From positions 40,600,002 through 40,664,001 of the forward strand of contig CAMGYJ010000005.1 in assembly GCA_946122785.1 (NCBI GenBank): DNA of 64,000 bases, in the 5' to 3' direction. Below the pieces are notes generated by a model that saw only the letters and a program-made list of their open reading frames with translations, was not told where the DNA came from and made no database searches. The position numbers and the translations under genes are program-made. This DNA comes from Linum tenue. Its lineage: Eukaryota > Streptophyta > Magnoliopsida > Malpighiales > Linaceae. This document shows, one piece after another, positions 1-8,963 of the stretch. Position 1 is the stretch's first letter, and each line of letters starts with the position of its first letter.

Positions 1-651
1 CTTGTTCGAATTCCCTTTACCAGATTTCTTCTTTCCCTTTCCACCTATAACAGCCAAACCCGATGCCTCACCACCTGTACCAGATCCGGACGCCTTATGT
101 ATGATCTCTCTCGTATGAAGAGCAGACCTGACATCTTCCAACGACACGCTTTCTTTACCAGCAATAAAAGAGTCAACGAAATTCTCATATGAACTCGGCA
201 AAGAAACCAGCAGGATTAGGGAAGCATCCTCGTCATCAACTTGAACATCTATATTACGCAGATCCAGCAAAATAGAGTCAAGCTGTTTGAGATGTTCCCT
301 CAAAGGCGTACCTTCTTGCATCCTCAAGCTGAACAACCGTTGCTTGAGATGCAGCTTATTGGTTAGAGACTTAGTCATGTACAGACTCTCTAGTTTCAAC
401 CACAAGCCCGCGACAGTCTTCTCAACAGCGACTTCAATGATGACATCATCAGACAACGATAGCATGATGGTCGAGTGGGCCTTCTCCTCCAGGGTATTCC
501 ACTCATCGTCATCGACCGCTGCCTTCTTCTGTTTTGCAGACAGCGGCCCCCACAGCCCTTGCTGTTTTAATAAAGCCTGCATCTTGATCTGCCATATAGC
601 GAAGCTGTTCTTCCCTGTGAACTTTTCGATCTTCATGTTCACCGACGTCAT
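1..651 (-). CDS. Copia retrotransposon Gag, partial (runs off left edge)
   Basis: Reading the minus strand from the ATG at 651-649 gives an uninterrupted 217-codon frame to the window edge. It resembles the Gag of plant Tnt1-type Copia elements: an N-terminal segment with FTGKNSFAIWQIKMQALL, a central helical part with KLHLKQRLFSLRMQEG, then LVSLPSSYENFV, and a Lys/Gly-rich tail (GKGKKKSGKG) where such proteins approach their zinc knuckle. In this family Gag coats element RNA in virus-like particles; protease, integrase, RT and RNase H would follow in the same frame to the left. It lies 38 bp downstream of the PBS of the LTR at 705-1060, the expected order. No stop or frameshift is visible, so this end of the element looks fairly well preserved. 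The start was chosen as the first ATG after the PBS that opens the long frame. Confidence 0.88.
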   Translation of the reverse strand, partial: MTSVNMKIEKFTGKNSFAIWQIKMQALLKQQGLWGPLSAKQKKAAVDDDEWNTLEEKAHSTIMLSLSDDVIIEVAVEKTVAGLWLKLESLYMTKSLTNKLHLKQRLFSLRMQEGTPLREHLKQLDSILLDLRNIDVQVDDEDASLILLVSLPSSYENFVDSFIAGKESVSLEDVRSALHTREIIHKASGSGTGGEASGLAVIGGKGKKKSGKGNSNK

Positions 652-689
652 TCTTCTGAATCGAAAACCCTAGCCTGATTTCCAGCCGC

Positions 690-702
690 GGCACTGATAC
701 CA
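690..702 (-). other. tRNA primer-binding site of the left-edge Copia
   Basis: On the minus strand the sequence reads TGGTATCAGTGCC, close to the TGGTATCAGAGC initiator-Met-tRNA primer site typical of plant Copia elements. It sits 2 bp inside the LTR end at 705 and 38 bp before the gag ATG. Confidence 0.85.
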
Positions 703-704
703 CT

Positions 705-1060
705 TGTTATAAACGCGCTGCTACGGATCGGGAAATCGCAGGAATCGACAAAGCAGGAATACGAAAGCGAGAATCGAAAACAAGACACACGATTTACGTG
801 GTTTACTAACACGATGTGTGTTAGCTACATCCACATGCGAGAGAGAGCCATTTTCACTATATCGAGGAGATTACAGATTACAGAGGAGTATGAGAAGTAT
901 TTATAGTACTTCTCCATGTGGGTCTAAACCTAATCCAATCTGGCAAAGGAAACGGTTACAGACCAGGCCCAGAACCCAAACCCAAATAACATTGAGCCCA
1001 TACACCGAACCCCGATTACCAGTCGTAGCGGCTGATAGTCCGATTCAAGTCACATCAACA
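705..1060 (-). repeat. 5' LTR of the left-edge Copia element
   Basis: On the minus strand this 356-bp block starts TGTTGATGTG (at 1060) and ends TTATAACA (at 705), giving TG...CA termini with short TGTT/AACA inverted ends directly before the PBS. A TATA-like CTATAAATAC lies at 897-906, in place to drive element transcription. The right boundary at 1060 is inferred from the TG terminus only; the partner LTR and the TSD are outside the window. Confidence 0.72.
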
Positions 1061-2447
1061 TTTATGGTGGAGACGGGCTTCTGAGAGGGGTTGTTGAGAA
1101 TCATGTTGCACGGGTCGGGCAAGTGATCAAGCTGCATGGGATATGAGGCCAGTACTTACAACAGACTGCTATGACTTTGATCATTCTGCTTTAAACGAAC
1201 TCTGATGACTTGTATGAATCGACAGACTCGTGAGATGACCTGAGATCCAGTAGTGGGGGTGGTGGAAGCAAGCTTGGTGGTGATACTCAGATGTTACTCA
1301 GGATACTGTGCCATCGTACTGATCCAGAAGCATCCCAGTCCCTCAAGAAGCAGTCAGAATACCCAAGTCATTAAGTTGAAGATAGCAATTTGAGAAGAGG
1401 GTGGCTATTTTCCTTTTTACCTATAGTTTTGCATTGTGTTCTTACAAATTTGGTTACCTTGTAGAGAGGGATCTTTTTCAGTTCGGTTATATGTCCATAT
1501 TGTACCTATTATATAAAAACTAGTGTGTGGAGATTCCGATGAGTGACCTAGCTGAGCTACCTCGCCTGTCATCTTAATTAGAAATATAATTAGTAAATAC
1601 TCCATTTAATATGCGTATATATATGAATGTATATTATCCGCTTAAAACTTTCATTTCCATATTGTTATCAAACATTTTATTTTTCCGTTCATTTGATGGC
1701 TCCGGTACTGAACCAATATTAAATTCGTATAATATATTCAATATTCATATTTAATGAACTAAAATTAAATGGAAGATTTAACATTATTTTATATTTATGT
1801 ATTTTTAAAATAATTAATTTCTCTATTTTCTATGTACTTACTATTAGTGTACTATTAATTTAAAGATAAAGTAAAATATTTGTACTTATTTTATACATAA
1901 CTTAACATGTACTGTGTTTTACGAAATCTCATTAAAAGCAAGTATACCATATTTATCCTATTTTTTCCTTTTTTTGAATTTTAATCTCTGTAAACTTTAA
2001 AACCATTTTGTCCATTTATCCTTACATATGTCAAGACATGATTGGTAATTCCGTTTCTCCAGTTTTTTTGTTGCAAATTAAACACAAAAAGGTAATGGAA
2101 TGACAGAATTGTAAATGAGAGAACAATTTTCTGGTTTTCGGGTCACTTTGGACGTGTGTCATTTTTCATTTGGAACCTTACTTTTATATATAGAGTAAAT
2201 GAGTGCACACACTATACATCAAACTCTAAAAGTAACACATTGAATTTTGAATTTTAATTGATAACCGTAGTATAATATGATTGTATAATATGATTGTATA
2301 ATATAGGATCACGACTAATATATGCATTACCATAAGCTCTGAACCTTAAGTTTTATATGTTAATGAAAACAATTTCAATAGACTTGACAAGTGAAATACT
2401 TCTTCCAACCAAAAAAAAAAAGTTAAATATTTCTCAGTACATTGGTT
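1061..2447. other. intergenic, no gene recognised
   Basis: Mixed sequence to about 1400, then strongly AT-rich. Short ORFs are stop-bounded fragments without recognisable motifs. A short TATAATATGATTG duplication occurs near 2270-2305. I see no coding or RNA gene. Confidence 0.5.
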
Positions 2448-2455
2448 GTTGTGGT

Positions 2456-3146
2456 TAGGGATGACACTCAAACCCATAATCGCGGGTATCCGACTGCCCC
2501 TGCCCTAGTCAACACGGGGAATTTCCGTTTTGACTCGGTATAGGGCGGGTATGGGTAAAACCCGTAAAACGCTTGATGGGTATGAGGTGAATATGGTTTT
2601 AGCCTCTCCGCCCAATACCCATACCCGCCCCGCCAAGAGAATTTCTTTATATATAAAAACAGTGAGGGTAATTCAACAAAACAATTATCCTAGAAATCCA
2701 ATTGACTAGCCACTCAAATCAAAACCTAATTTTCCTCAACTCTCCTTTCACTCTCACTTTTCCCCCTGTGTTAGCAAGATTTTGTTAATTAGTTATTGTT
2801 TAGTAGATGTATCATAGTCAGAGAATAATGATTTGGATTACATTGTACTCTATCTTATGAATTAATGTATGTTTTTGGATAAGATGCTTTGAACCGTATT
2901 GAGAATTATTGTCTCTTTTTCGACTTCATGATATAGTAGGTATGTTTAATGTTATAATTGAAATTTTACATGTAAAATTTTAGGTATTATAATGTTGGAT
3001 GTAAGGGGCGGGTATTACCCATGAGTACCCGAAACCCACGAGTATGGGGATGGGTTTGCAAAATCTTCACTCGCATGGATATGGGACGGGTATGAGTTTG
3101 GATATTTAAAAGCGGGGATGTGGATAGTTTATGCTTTACCATCCTA
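2456..3146. mobile_element. non-autonomous hAT-type element with 8-bp TSD
   Basis: The element starts TAGGGATG and ends CATCCTA, short inverted termini typical of hAT elements. It is flanked by GTTGTGGT (2448-2455) and CTTGTGGT (3147-3154), an 8-bp TSD with one mismatch. Subterminal parts carry inverted copies of a GC-rich GGCGGGTATGGGTA-like motif (near 2540-2640 and 3005-3120), like the repeated subterminal motifs bound by hAT transposases. There is no coding capacity. At 691 bp it must have been mobilised in trans. The termini resemble the fragment at 14931 but not the larger hAT at 15060. Confidence 0.8.
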
Positions 3147-3311
3147 CTTGTGGTTAGTTTTGGCATCTCCTCCATTTTTGTCGCTTGGGTCTCTAATTAT
3201 GCATCTCGTTTAGTAATTCTGTAGACTAATGGAAAATTGGTGGGCTTTCAGCCCACAAATTGGAGTGGGAGTAAATCAGTGGGCAACCAATCCCTCGACA
3301 AAGGAACTTTA

Positions 3312-3747
3312 GAGGTTATTTGCTTGAGGGATTTGGTGATGAATTTGGATCCATCATGGACTTTGTTCCAATTTCATTGTTTGTTTGATGTATTTATGGG
3401 CAACAAATCTATGCGCCCTACGAACTTTAAGGGTCTAAATTTGTGGGGTCCACGGACTTGAAAGTTTCACCACTTTACGTGGGAATTGATCATGGACCTT
3501 CAAGTCCATCATTTATGACAAATTTGCCCTTCGTATTTCCTTTCTCTTTGCATACTAATGAGGGCAATATAAGTCAATTTCACTTTATTCATACAAATCT
3601 AATTAACCAAATCCATCATGAAATCTGTGAAACAAACAATGTTATTTTTCAATCCATAATGAACCCAAAAACCTCACATACCCATGGTTTATAAAACCCA
3701 AGTTTTAATAAAATATTTATTTTTAAAATCCACGTAGCAAACAACCC
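3312..3747. mobile_element. Tourist-like (PIF/Harbinger) MITE with TTA TSD
   Basis: Imperfect inverted termini: the left end reads GAGGTTATTTGCTTGAGGGA and the reverse complement of the right end reads GGGTTGTTTGCTACGTGGAT, both continuing into TTT. Both flanks carry TTA (3309-3311 and 3748-3750), the 3-bp target used by PIF/Harbinger transposons. The 436-bp length, AT-rich interior and lack of coding potential fit a Tourist-class MITE. The short ORFs inside are incidental. Confidence 0.82.
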
Positions 3748-3893
3748 TTAATTGTGGAAAAAATTGAAGGTGGGAGTGAGACCGTACCATACAAAGTATA
3801 ATATAATGTATAAAAGGATTTAAGTATAGTTAACGTATAAAATATAAACTAGTATGCATGCTAATGTTAAATATTCAACAATTACAACTTTAT

Positions 3894-5081
3894 TCACTCA
3901 CTCAAGTTGTTGTACTGCAGACCTTTGGCTTCAATCCAACCACAAAGGTGCACTTCACTAGTCCCTTGAAAGTCTTCCATCACATCATCATAGTCAAATG
4001 TGTGATATTTATGCGTATCCACCGAATAATACACAATACTTCATTTGACAGGTACTCTAAGAAAATATATTTTGTTTCCCATTCCAGGAACCGTTGCAAA
4101 CATGGAGAAATATGAAGTGTTGCTCAGAAATACCATGTGTGATCCCAGGCTCTTGATTCTCCACCAACCTTTCTTCTGTTGATCGAACTTGTAAATTAGA
4201 ATCGACTTACCGAGATCACCTACAAGGATAGACATGATTTGGCCTCCACATTCCACTAGATACTATCTCTTGGATTTATAACCATCATGAGGATTCACCA
4301 CTATAGTCTCAACATGATTGGGTAGGAGCTTCCATGGATAAATATCGCGTTCCCATTCATATTGTCCCTCAACGCCACGATGACAGCTGAAAACACCTAG
4401 TGTTCTTTTCTTATCCATGAAGTAGAACTTACTATCTTGAAAGGCTGGGGTGTTATGGTCGCTTAGTTGAAAATTCGCCTCCTTATCCTCCATATAATGC
4501 CACTGTCCTTCATCTCTTTTCATGAAAATGGAACATCAGACCACCATATTTTGTGGTATCTGGCGCTACTCCCAAGATGGAACAATTTGGAGAAGTAGGT
4601 GCAGTTGAGATACCAATGCTTAAGGGATGGGGAGGGGCATTATCCCAAGAATGCTGCGAACTTTCTCCTTGAAAGGGTTCCAAAACTTAAATTATTGTAT
4701 GTTATGAGGTAGTGCATCCACACCGGGGTCAAAAACGGTCCCATTCATGCAAGCCGGCAACCAAAGGTTCTTTGAGAAGAAAATGCACGTGGTGTCATTC
4801 GATGATGGAGATTTGGGAAGGTCATGTTAACTATTGGTGAATGTGTTTCTGCATCGCAAGTCGTGGAGATGGAGGCTTCTCATGTGGTGTTGAAAGTAGA
4901 AAAACCATGGATATGAGGAGGGAGACTAGATTGTTAGGCTTCCAGGAGTTGCAGACGTTATCAACGATGTTGTCGATTTGAATGTCTTACAGGAAGCGTG
5001 CAAGTTTTTGTATTCAACCACCACCACCAATCGTGTCGTTATGTTGTGAAGAAATTCTAGAGGAAGGTCCAACAAAGATAT
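3894..5081 (-). pseudogene. KIB/DUF295-like F-box gene, pseudogene
   Basis: One minus-strand frame carries pieces of an F-box/DUF295 (KIB-type) protein in order. An F-box-like N-terminus lies near 5081-4950 (LLDLPLEFLHNITTRL, then EYKNLHASCKTF). A middle part, shifted by one frame at about 4630-4520, has ISTAPTSPNCSILGVAP. The C-terminal DUF295 part at 4523-3894 includes FQDSKFYFMDKKRTLGVFS, LVECGGQIMSILVG, GSHMVFLSNTSYFS and NKIYF. At least five in-frame stops (for example 4926-4928, 4263-4265 and just after 4041) and two frame changes disable it. Family members are predicted F-box subunits of SCF ubiquitin ligases; Arabidopsis KIB1 degrades BIN2. Intact proteins are about 350-400 aa, matching the roughly 1.2-kb span. 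The family call rests on motif order and would need a profile search. Confidence 0.72.
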
Positions 5082-5234
5082 GGTCTTGGAGGACAATGTA
5101 GCTTCATCCTTGTCGCTGCATCTAAAAACTTTTTGCGTGCCAGCATTGTCTATAGGATGATAGACTTCTCTAGCAGGCGCAAAGCTGCTGCAATGGCGAG
5201 TAGTAGCTATAGTTTGGCCGCGATCGTAGCTGAG

Positions 5235-5620
5235 TAAGGCAATGGAGAACCAGATAGAGCCATGGTAGAGGTCTACTCCAGACGGAGTGAGCATAACACA
5301 TGACAACTGTCTTGTTTCCACATCAAAGCAATTGTTCGGTAGTGATATCGAAAGAAGTAAATACAATTGGGTTTTGTTCCTTTTTGGAATCCTGGTGGGG
5401 GGCGGGCGCTGGAGGAGAATGCGGCGACTTGGCTGACAAAGATTGTCCATCCCTCCAAGCTCTTGACTTGAATCCATAAATTATATGGCCTTTACAGCTT
5501 GAAAACTTGTAAGAAGTCGAGATCATTGTCACTAGTCCTACAATCACAAAAGAGTAACTGAAGTAGTTCTCCATCAGATTCTACCATGTGACGCCAGAAT
5601 GACATGCTGGTGAGCATAGG
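5235..5620 (-). pseudogene. second KIB/DUF295-like F-box relic (C-terminal part only)
   Basis: Immediately upstream of the previous relic on the same strand lies the C-terminal portion of another copy: HMVESDGELLQLLFC and FLQVFKL near 5590-5495, a stop, then WIQVKSLEGWTIFVSQVAAF and GTKPNCIYF, then in a shifted frame DVETRQLSCVM and IWFS near 5325-5240. These are the positions of the DUF295 signatures (VESxGELLxV, VKSLGxxxxFV, KPNCIYFTDD, final IWFxP). The copy is cut at about 5620 by a different, LTR-like sequence, so its F-box half is missing. Tandem relics of this kind fit the birth-and-death evolution typical of plant F-box families. Confidence 0.65.
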
Positions 5621-6910
5621 GTGAAACACCCTAACCCGGTCGGGTACTACTTTTACTAAAATGCACTTGATAAATAAAATACTCAAATCTTAAATTGCAG
5701 CGGGAAAAATTTTCATAAATAAAATACTGAAGACACACACTTGTAGCTCAGAGCAAAGCCCTAACACGTGGGCAAATTAAACTCAAACTTTAACATCTCA
5801 ATCTGATCTTCAGTCTATGCTCATAATCATAAATGTAAATAACTAATAATCTCTAATGTTGTTGCTACTGAAACCTTGACTAAACATCCTCTGTGACGCT
5901 TATACTACCCTCCTCTAGCTGCCTGCCCTCGAATTCGCTGCTCACTAAATGCTCCTCTAGCTCTTCCTCTAGCTCTTCAAACTGGTGAGTGAGATGGGGT
6001 CAGTCTACGCCCTTACGTTTTAATACTTCTAATACTGGAGTACTCTACTTAAACACTTAACTTTAACTAGTGGAAGTTGTTTGTACTTCCAATCTTAAAA
6101 TCTTAATTCTTAAACTTTGAGGGAGTTGAAGTTACTCTCCTCTCTTAAACTCAAATCTTGACTTAAATACTTGACCGACACGGGGATCCCTCACTAGCTA
6201 GTCCGGTTGCCAACTCATACGTATGAGAAGCCACCCAGGCTTTCCTTAAACTTAAACTTAGTTAGGGGAGTTGTGACGATTGATCCCCCTAACATCTTAA
6301 ACTTATCGTGGTGGCTTTTCACGACGATTCTCAAGAGCATAACTGCTGCTCATCTTAAAAGTCTCAAGAGCATAACTGCTGCTATGTCTCAACGATCTCA
6401 AGAGCATAACTGTTGCTCTATCTGAAAATCTCAAATGGCAACAGACTGGCGCTAGCGACTAAAAACACTTAAAACGACTTCACCTTCTTGAAGGTGAGTT
6501 ACTTCTTAAAAAGAACTTATTTCTTAAACTTTAACAATAACTCAAACATAACGCTTTAAGATAAATAGCACAAAATCACCTCATATCACCTCAAATAGCA
6601 CAAAATCACCTCAAATCATAGCTCAAGCAAAGCACAAATAATCAATCATAAACATAACCAAGCAACGATAATCAATTCGCTAAAATACTTAAAATCATAA
6701 TACTTAAAAGAATACGTAAGGCGTAGAATTTACCCCTTTACACTCACCTTAGATATTCAATGAATCTTCAACCCGACATCCTTCCGAAAAACCATCCAAT
6801 TGTACCTCCAATAATCACTATAGACATTGTGAACATATAAATCTCTTAACCTTCTCCCCGTAAAACTAGTTAATTTAATAGGAATCCTAGGTTGGGCATA
6901 TGTGTCCCAC
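5621..6910. repeat. LTR-like repetitive segment, unclassified
   Basis: The sequence begins abruptly at the broken F-box relic with GTGAAACACCCTAACCCGG, similar to the starts of many plant chromovirus LTRs, and continues with CTTAAACT-rich, low-complexity DNA lacking any long ORF. I cannot find a PBS, a polypurine tract (PPT) or a matching second copy, so both boundaries and the LTR assignment are weak. It may be a solo LTR or another old repeat. Confidence 0.3.
6329..6425. repeat. three-copy ~33-bp tandem repeat
   Basis: TCTCAAGAGCATAACTGCTG recurs at about 6329, 6362 and 6396 with small differences and a period of 33-34 bp. It lies inside the LTR-like segment and is probably an internal repeat of that element. 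Confidence 0.75.
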
Positions 6911-6963
6911 TTAAATCACTTTTCCTCGTACTGCCTTTTGCCCCACCTAACGGGCTCAAGATA

Positions 6964-6990
6964 GGGTGCATAACCATGGGTTATGCACCC
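6964..6990. repeat. perfect 12-bp inverted repeat (hairpin)
   Basis: GGGTGCATAACC, a 3-base ATG spacer, then GGTTATGCACCC: a perfect palindrome able to form a 12-bp stem. A related GGGTGCATAACAAA sits near 30618. No gene end is nearby that would make it a terminator; it may be a remnant transposon end. Confidence 0.7.
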
Positions 6991-7074
6991 ATCAATAACC
7001 AAATCTGGACCCTTCATTTAGAAAATCCAGATCTAAGGATGGAGAATTAAAGGCTATTTTTATTTTCACTAGCT

Positions 7075-7735
7075 TTCTTAGTTGACTCATATCTTTTTCG
7101 TTTTAACTCGGATTTTAATTTTTTTTGCACAGATGGAACGATTTCACCGTGCTCTACAAAATGAGATCAATTTTCAATATTTTTTTAGGAAAAAAAAATT
7201 CTGGCCTCTCGGTACCAACTGCATACCATATGGTATCTTCTTCGTTTTTAATTCGTTTTTGAAAACGTTTGCACAGCAGGGATGAGTTCATCATGATCTA
7301 CTGGATCTACAAATTTCAGGGTGAACAAATTACAGGACCAAAAAATACCACACAATACCATACAATACCACCCTGGTACAGGGTGGTATTGTATGGTATC
7401 TTCTTCGTTTTTAATTCGTTTTTGAAAACGTTTGCACAGAAGGGACGAGTTCATCATGATCTACTGGATCTACAAATTTCTGGGTGAACAAATTACAGGA
7501 CCAAAAAATACCACACAATACCATACAATACCACCCTGGTACAGGGTGGTATTGTGTGGTATACAATGTTAAAAGTCGTAAATTACAATTAATATACTTC
7601 TACTATCATGTGTTCAACCATCCTACAGTATTGGTTTGTTCATACCACCATGGTAAGTTTTTCAAAACATAGGTATGCTTTTATTTCAATACCAGTCAAT
7701 ACCATATGGTATAGGCTAGTAAAAAATGGCTCAAT
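7075..7735 (+). repeat. dispersed palindromic repeat, copy 1, with internal 163-bp tandem duplication
   Basis: A module reading roughly TTCGTTTT-AA-TCG-TTT...GCACAGATGGAACGATTTC...GATC...CAAATTT recurs about three times. The last two modules form a clean tandem duplication with a 163-bp period (7231-7393 and 7394-7556). Each duplicated unit ends in a long hairpin: 21-bp arms beginning ATACCATACAATACCACCCT around a GTA spacer (about 7355-7399; the second copy, near 7515-7560, has one arm mismatch). A diverged inverted relative is at 57400-57780. There is no coding potential. This is probably a DNA-transposon-derived family, but I could not define termini or a TSD. Confidence 0.7.
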
Positions 7736-8963
7736 TTTTTTTTTTGTTCGAAAAATATATTAAAGTGGATATCATTTTGAAGAGCACAATTAATCTGATC
7801 TAACTGTGCAAAAAAAATTAAATTTTGACTTAAAATGAGCGAGAAATTGTCCGTCAAAGATTAAAGAGGGAAAAATTAAAGACTTTCCATGAGAGAGAGG
7901 ATGCTGATGTCATGCTGATGTGGACGGGTTACTCATGGTTACTCACCATAAGGTTACTCACCTGATCCATTCCTAGGGCCCTCTTTCGTGGGCTGCTCAA
8001 TAAGCGGACGAGGCTCCGAGAAGTTCGACCCCAATTAATTTCCAGAAGTAACAAGACTTCTGAGGGGGTATTGTCTTTGGCGATGATATTATTATTATTC
8101 TTCTGATAAACAGATCGGAGAAGGAAAGAAGCGGAGCGCCACCGTGAAGCATATCGATTCATGGGCATCAGTCTTGTGCTCTTTTCTGCATGGGCGAAGT
8201 AAATGGAAAAAATGTCCTGGTCCATTTAATTTTGCGTCCATTATGGAATCATTCCGGCCCAGGGCTTGGGCGGTTTGAACTTTACAGGGTGGACGAGATA
8301 AAGGTCCACTTATGGAAATCAAGCTAATATATGGTGATCACTGATGTTCTAGTGCATCGGCAGTGGGAAGTCATACTCGAACAAAAGGTTATTTAATTGG
8401 AAGCTAAGCCACAAATTAGCTATATATTGCAAATTCAGAAAGCAATGGCTTCTCGGAAAAGAGGGAAAAGAGGTAAGTACTGAAACCTTACTTATGAGTC
8501 ATTTATTAATGACAAATTAGAATCTATCATATGCATGTATATGTCGACATTGAGATGTATTACCTCGATGATTAGAGTAAAAATAGAATACATGTTTTGG
8601 AATAGAATGATTTTGTTTGAATGCGTGCATATATATGAAGAATATGTGGGAATAGAATGGATTAATTTTCCATAGTGCGATATTATAAGAAGTACTTTTG
8701 TTAGTACTAGATGAACCATTGGGGTTGCTCTGAAACATTAAAGTTTCAAGAATGAGAGCATCAAGCCGAACTAGATCCACAACAAATAGAATGGTATCCT
8801 TCGTGGTAACCATAAGATTGCCACTCAATCCTCTAAGAATGACACTATGTTTCTCAATTAAATTTGAGAAAACCTAGGTCATATGACCCGAAAGTGTTAG
8901 AACAAGTTTAACATAGTATTGTGTTAACTTGATTAAAGAAGAGGATTTGGTAATAACAATCGC
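7736..8963. other. intergenic; one candidate small exon, otherwise nothing recognised
   Basis: No recognised gene. Minus-strand ORFs near 7929-8322 overlap in different frames and show no family motif. A short ATG segment at 8443-8471 (MASRKRGKR) lies about 30 bp after an AGCTATATATTGC TATA-like box and is followed by a consensus splice donor, GTAAGT, at 8472. No downstream exon is visible before the Copia relic, so I do not call a gene. Confidence 0.4.

Noticed and set aside
3237..3694. ORFs of 74 and 83 codons
   Set aside because: They lie across and inside the Tourist-like MITE and have no motif.
6329..6425. Possible CRISPR-like array
   Set aside because: Three short diverged tandem repeats without unique spacers, in a plant genome; simple tandem repeat.
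7929..8322. 98- and 75-codon minus-strand ORFs
   Set aside because: Overlapping frames with no family signature; not supported as genes.
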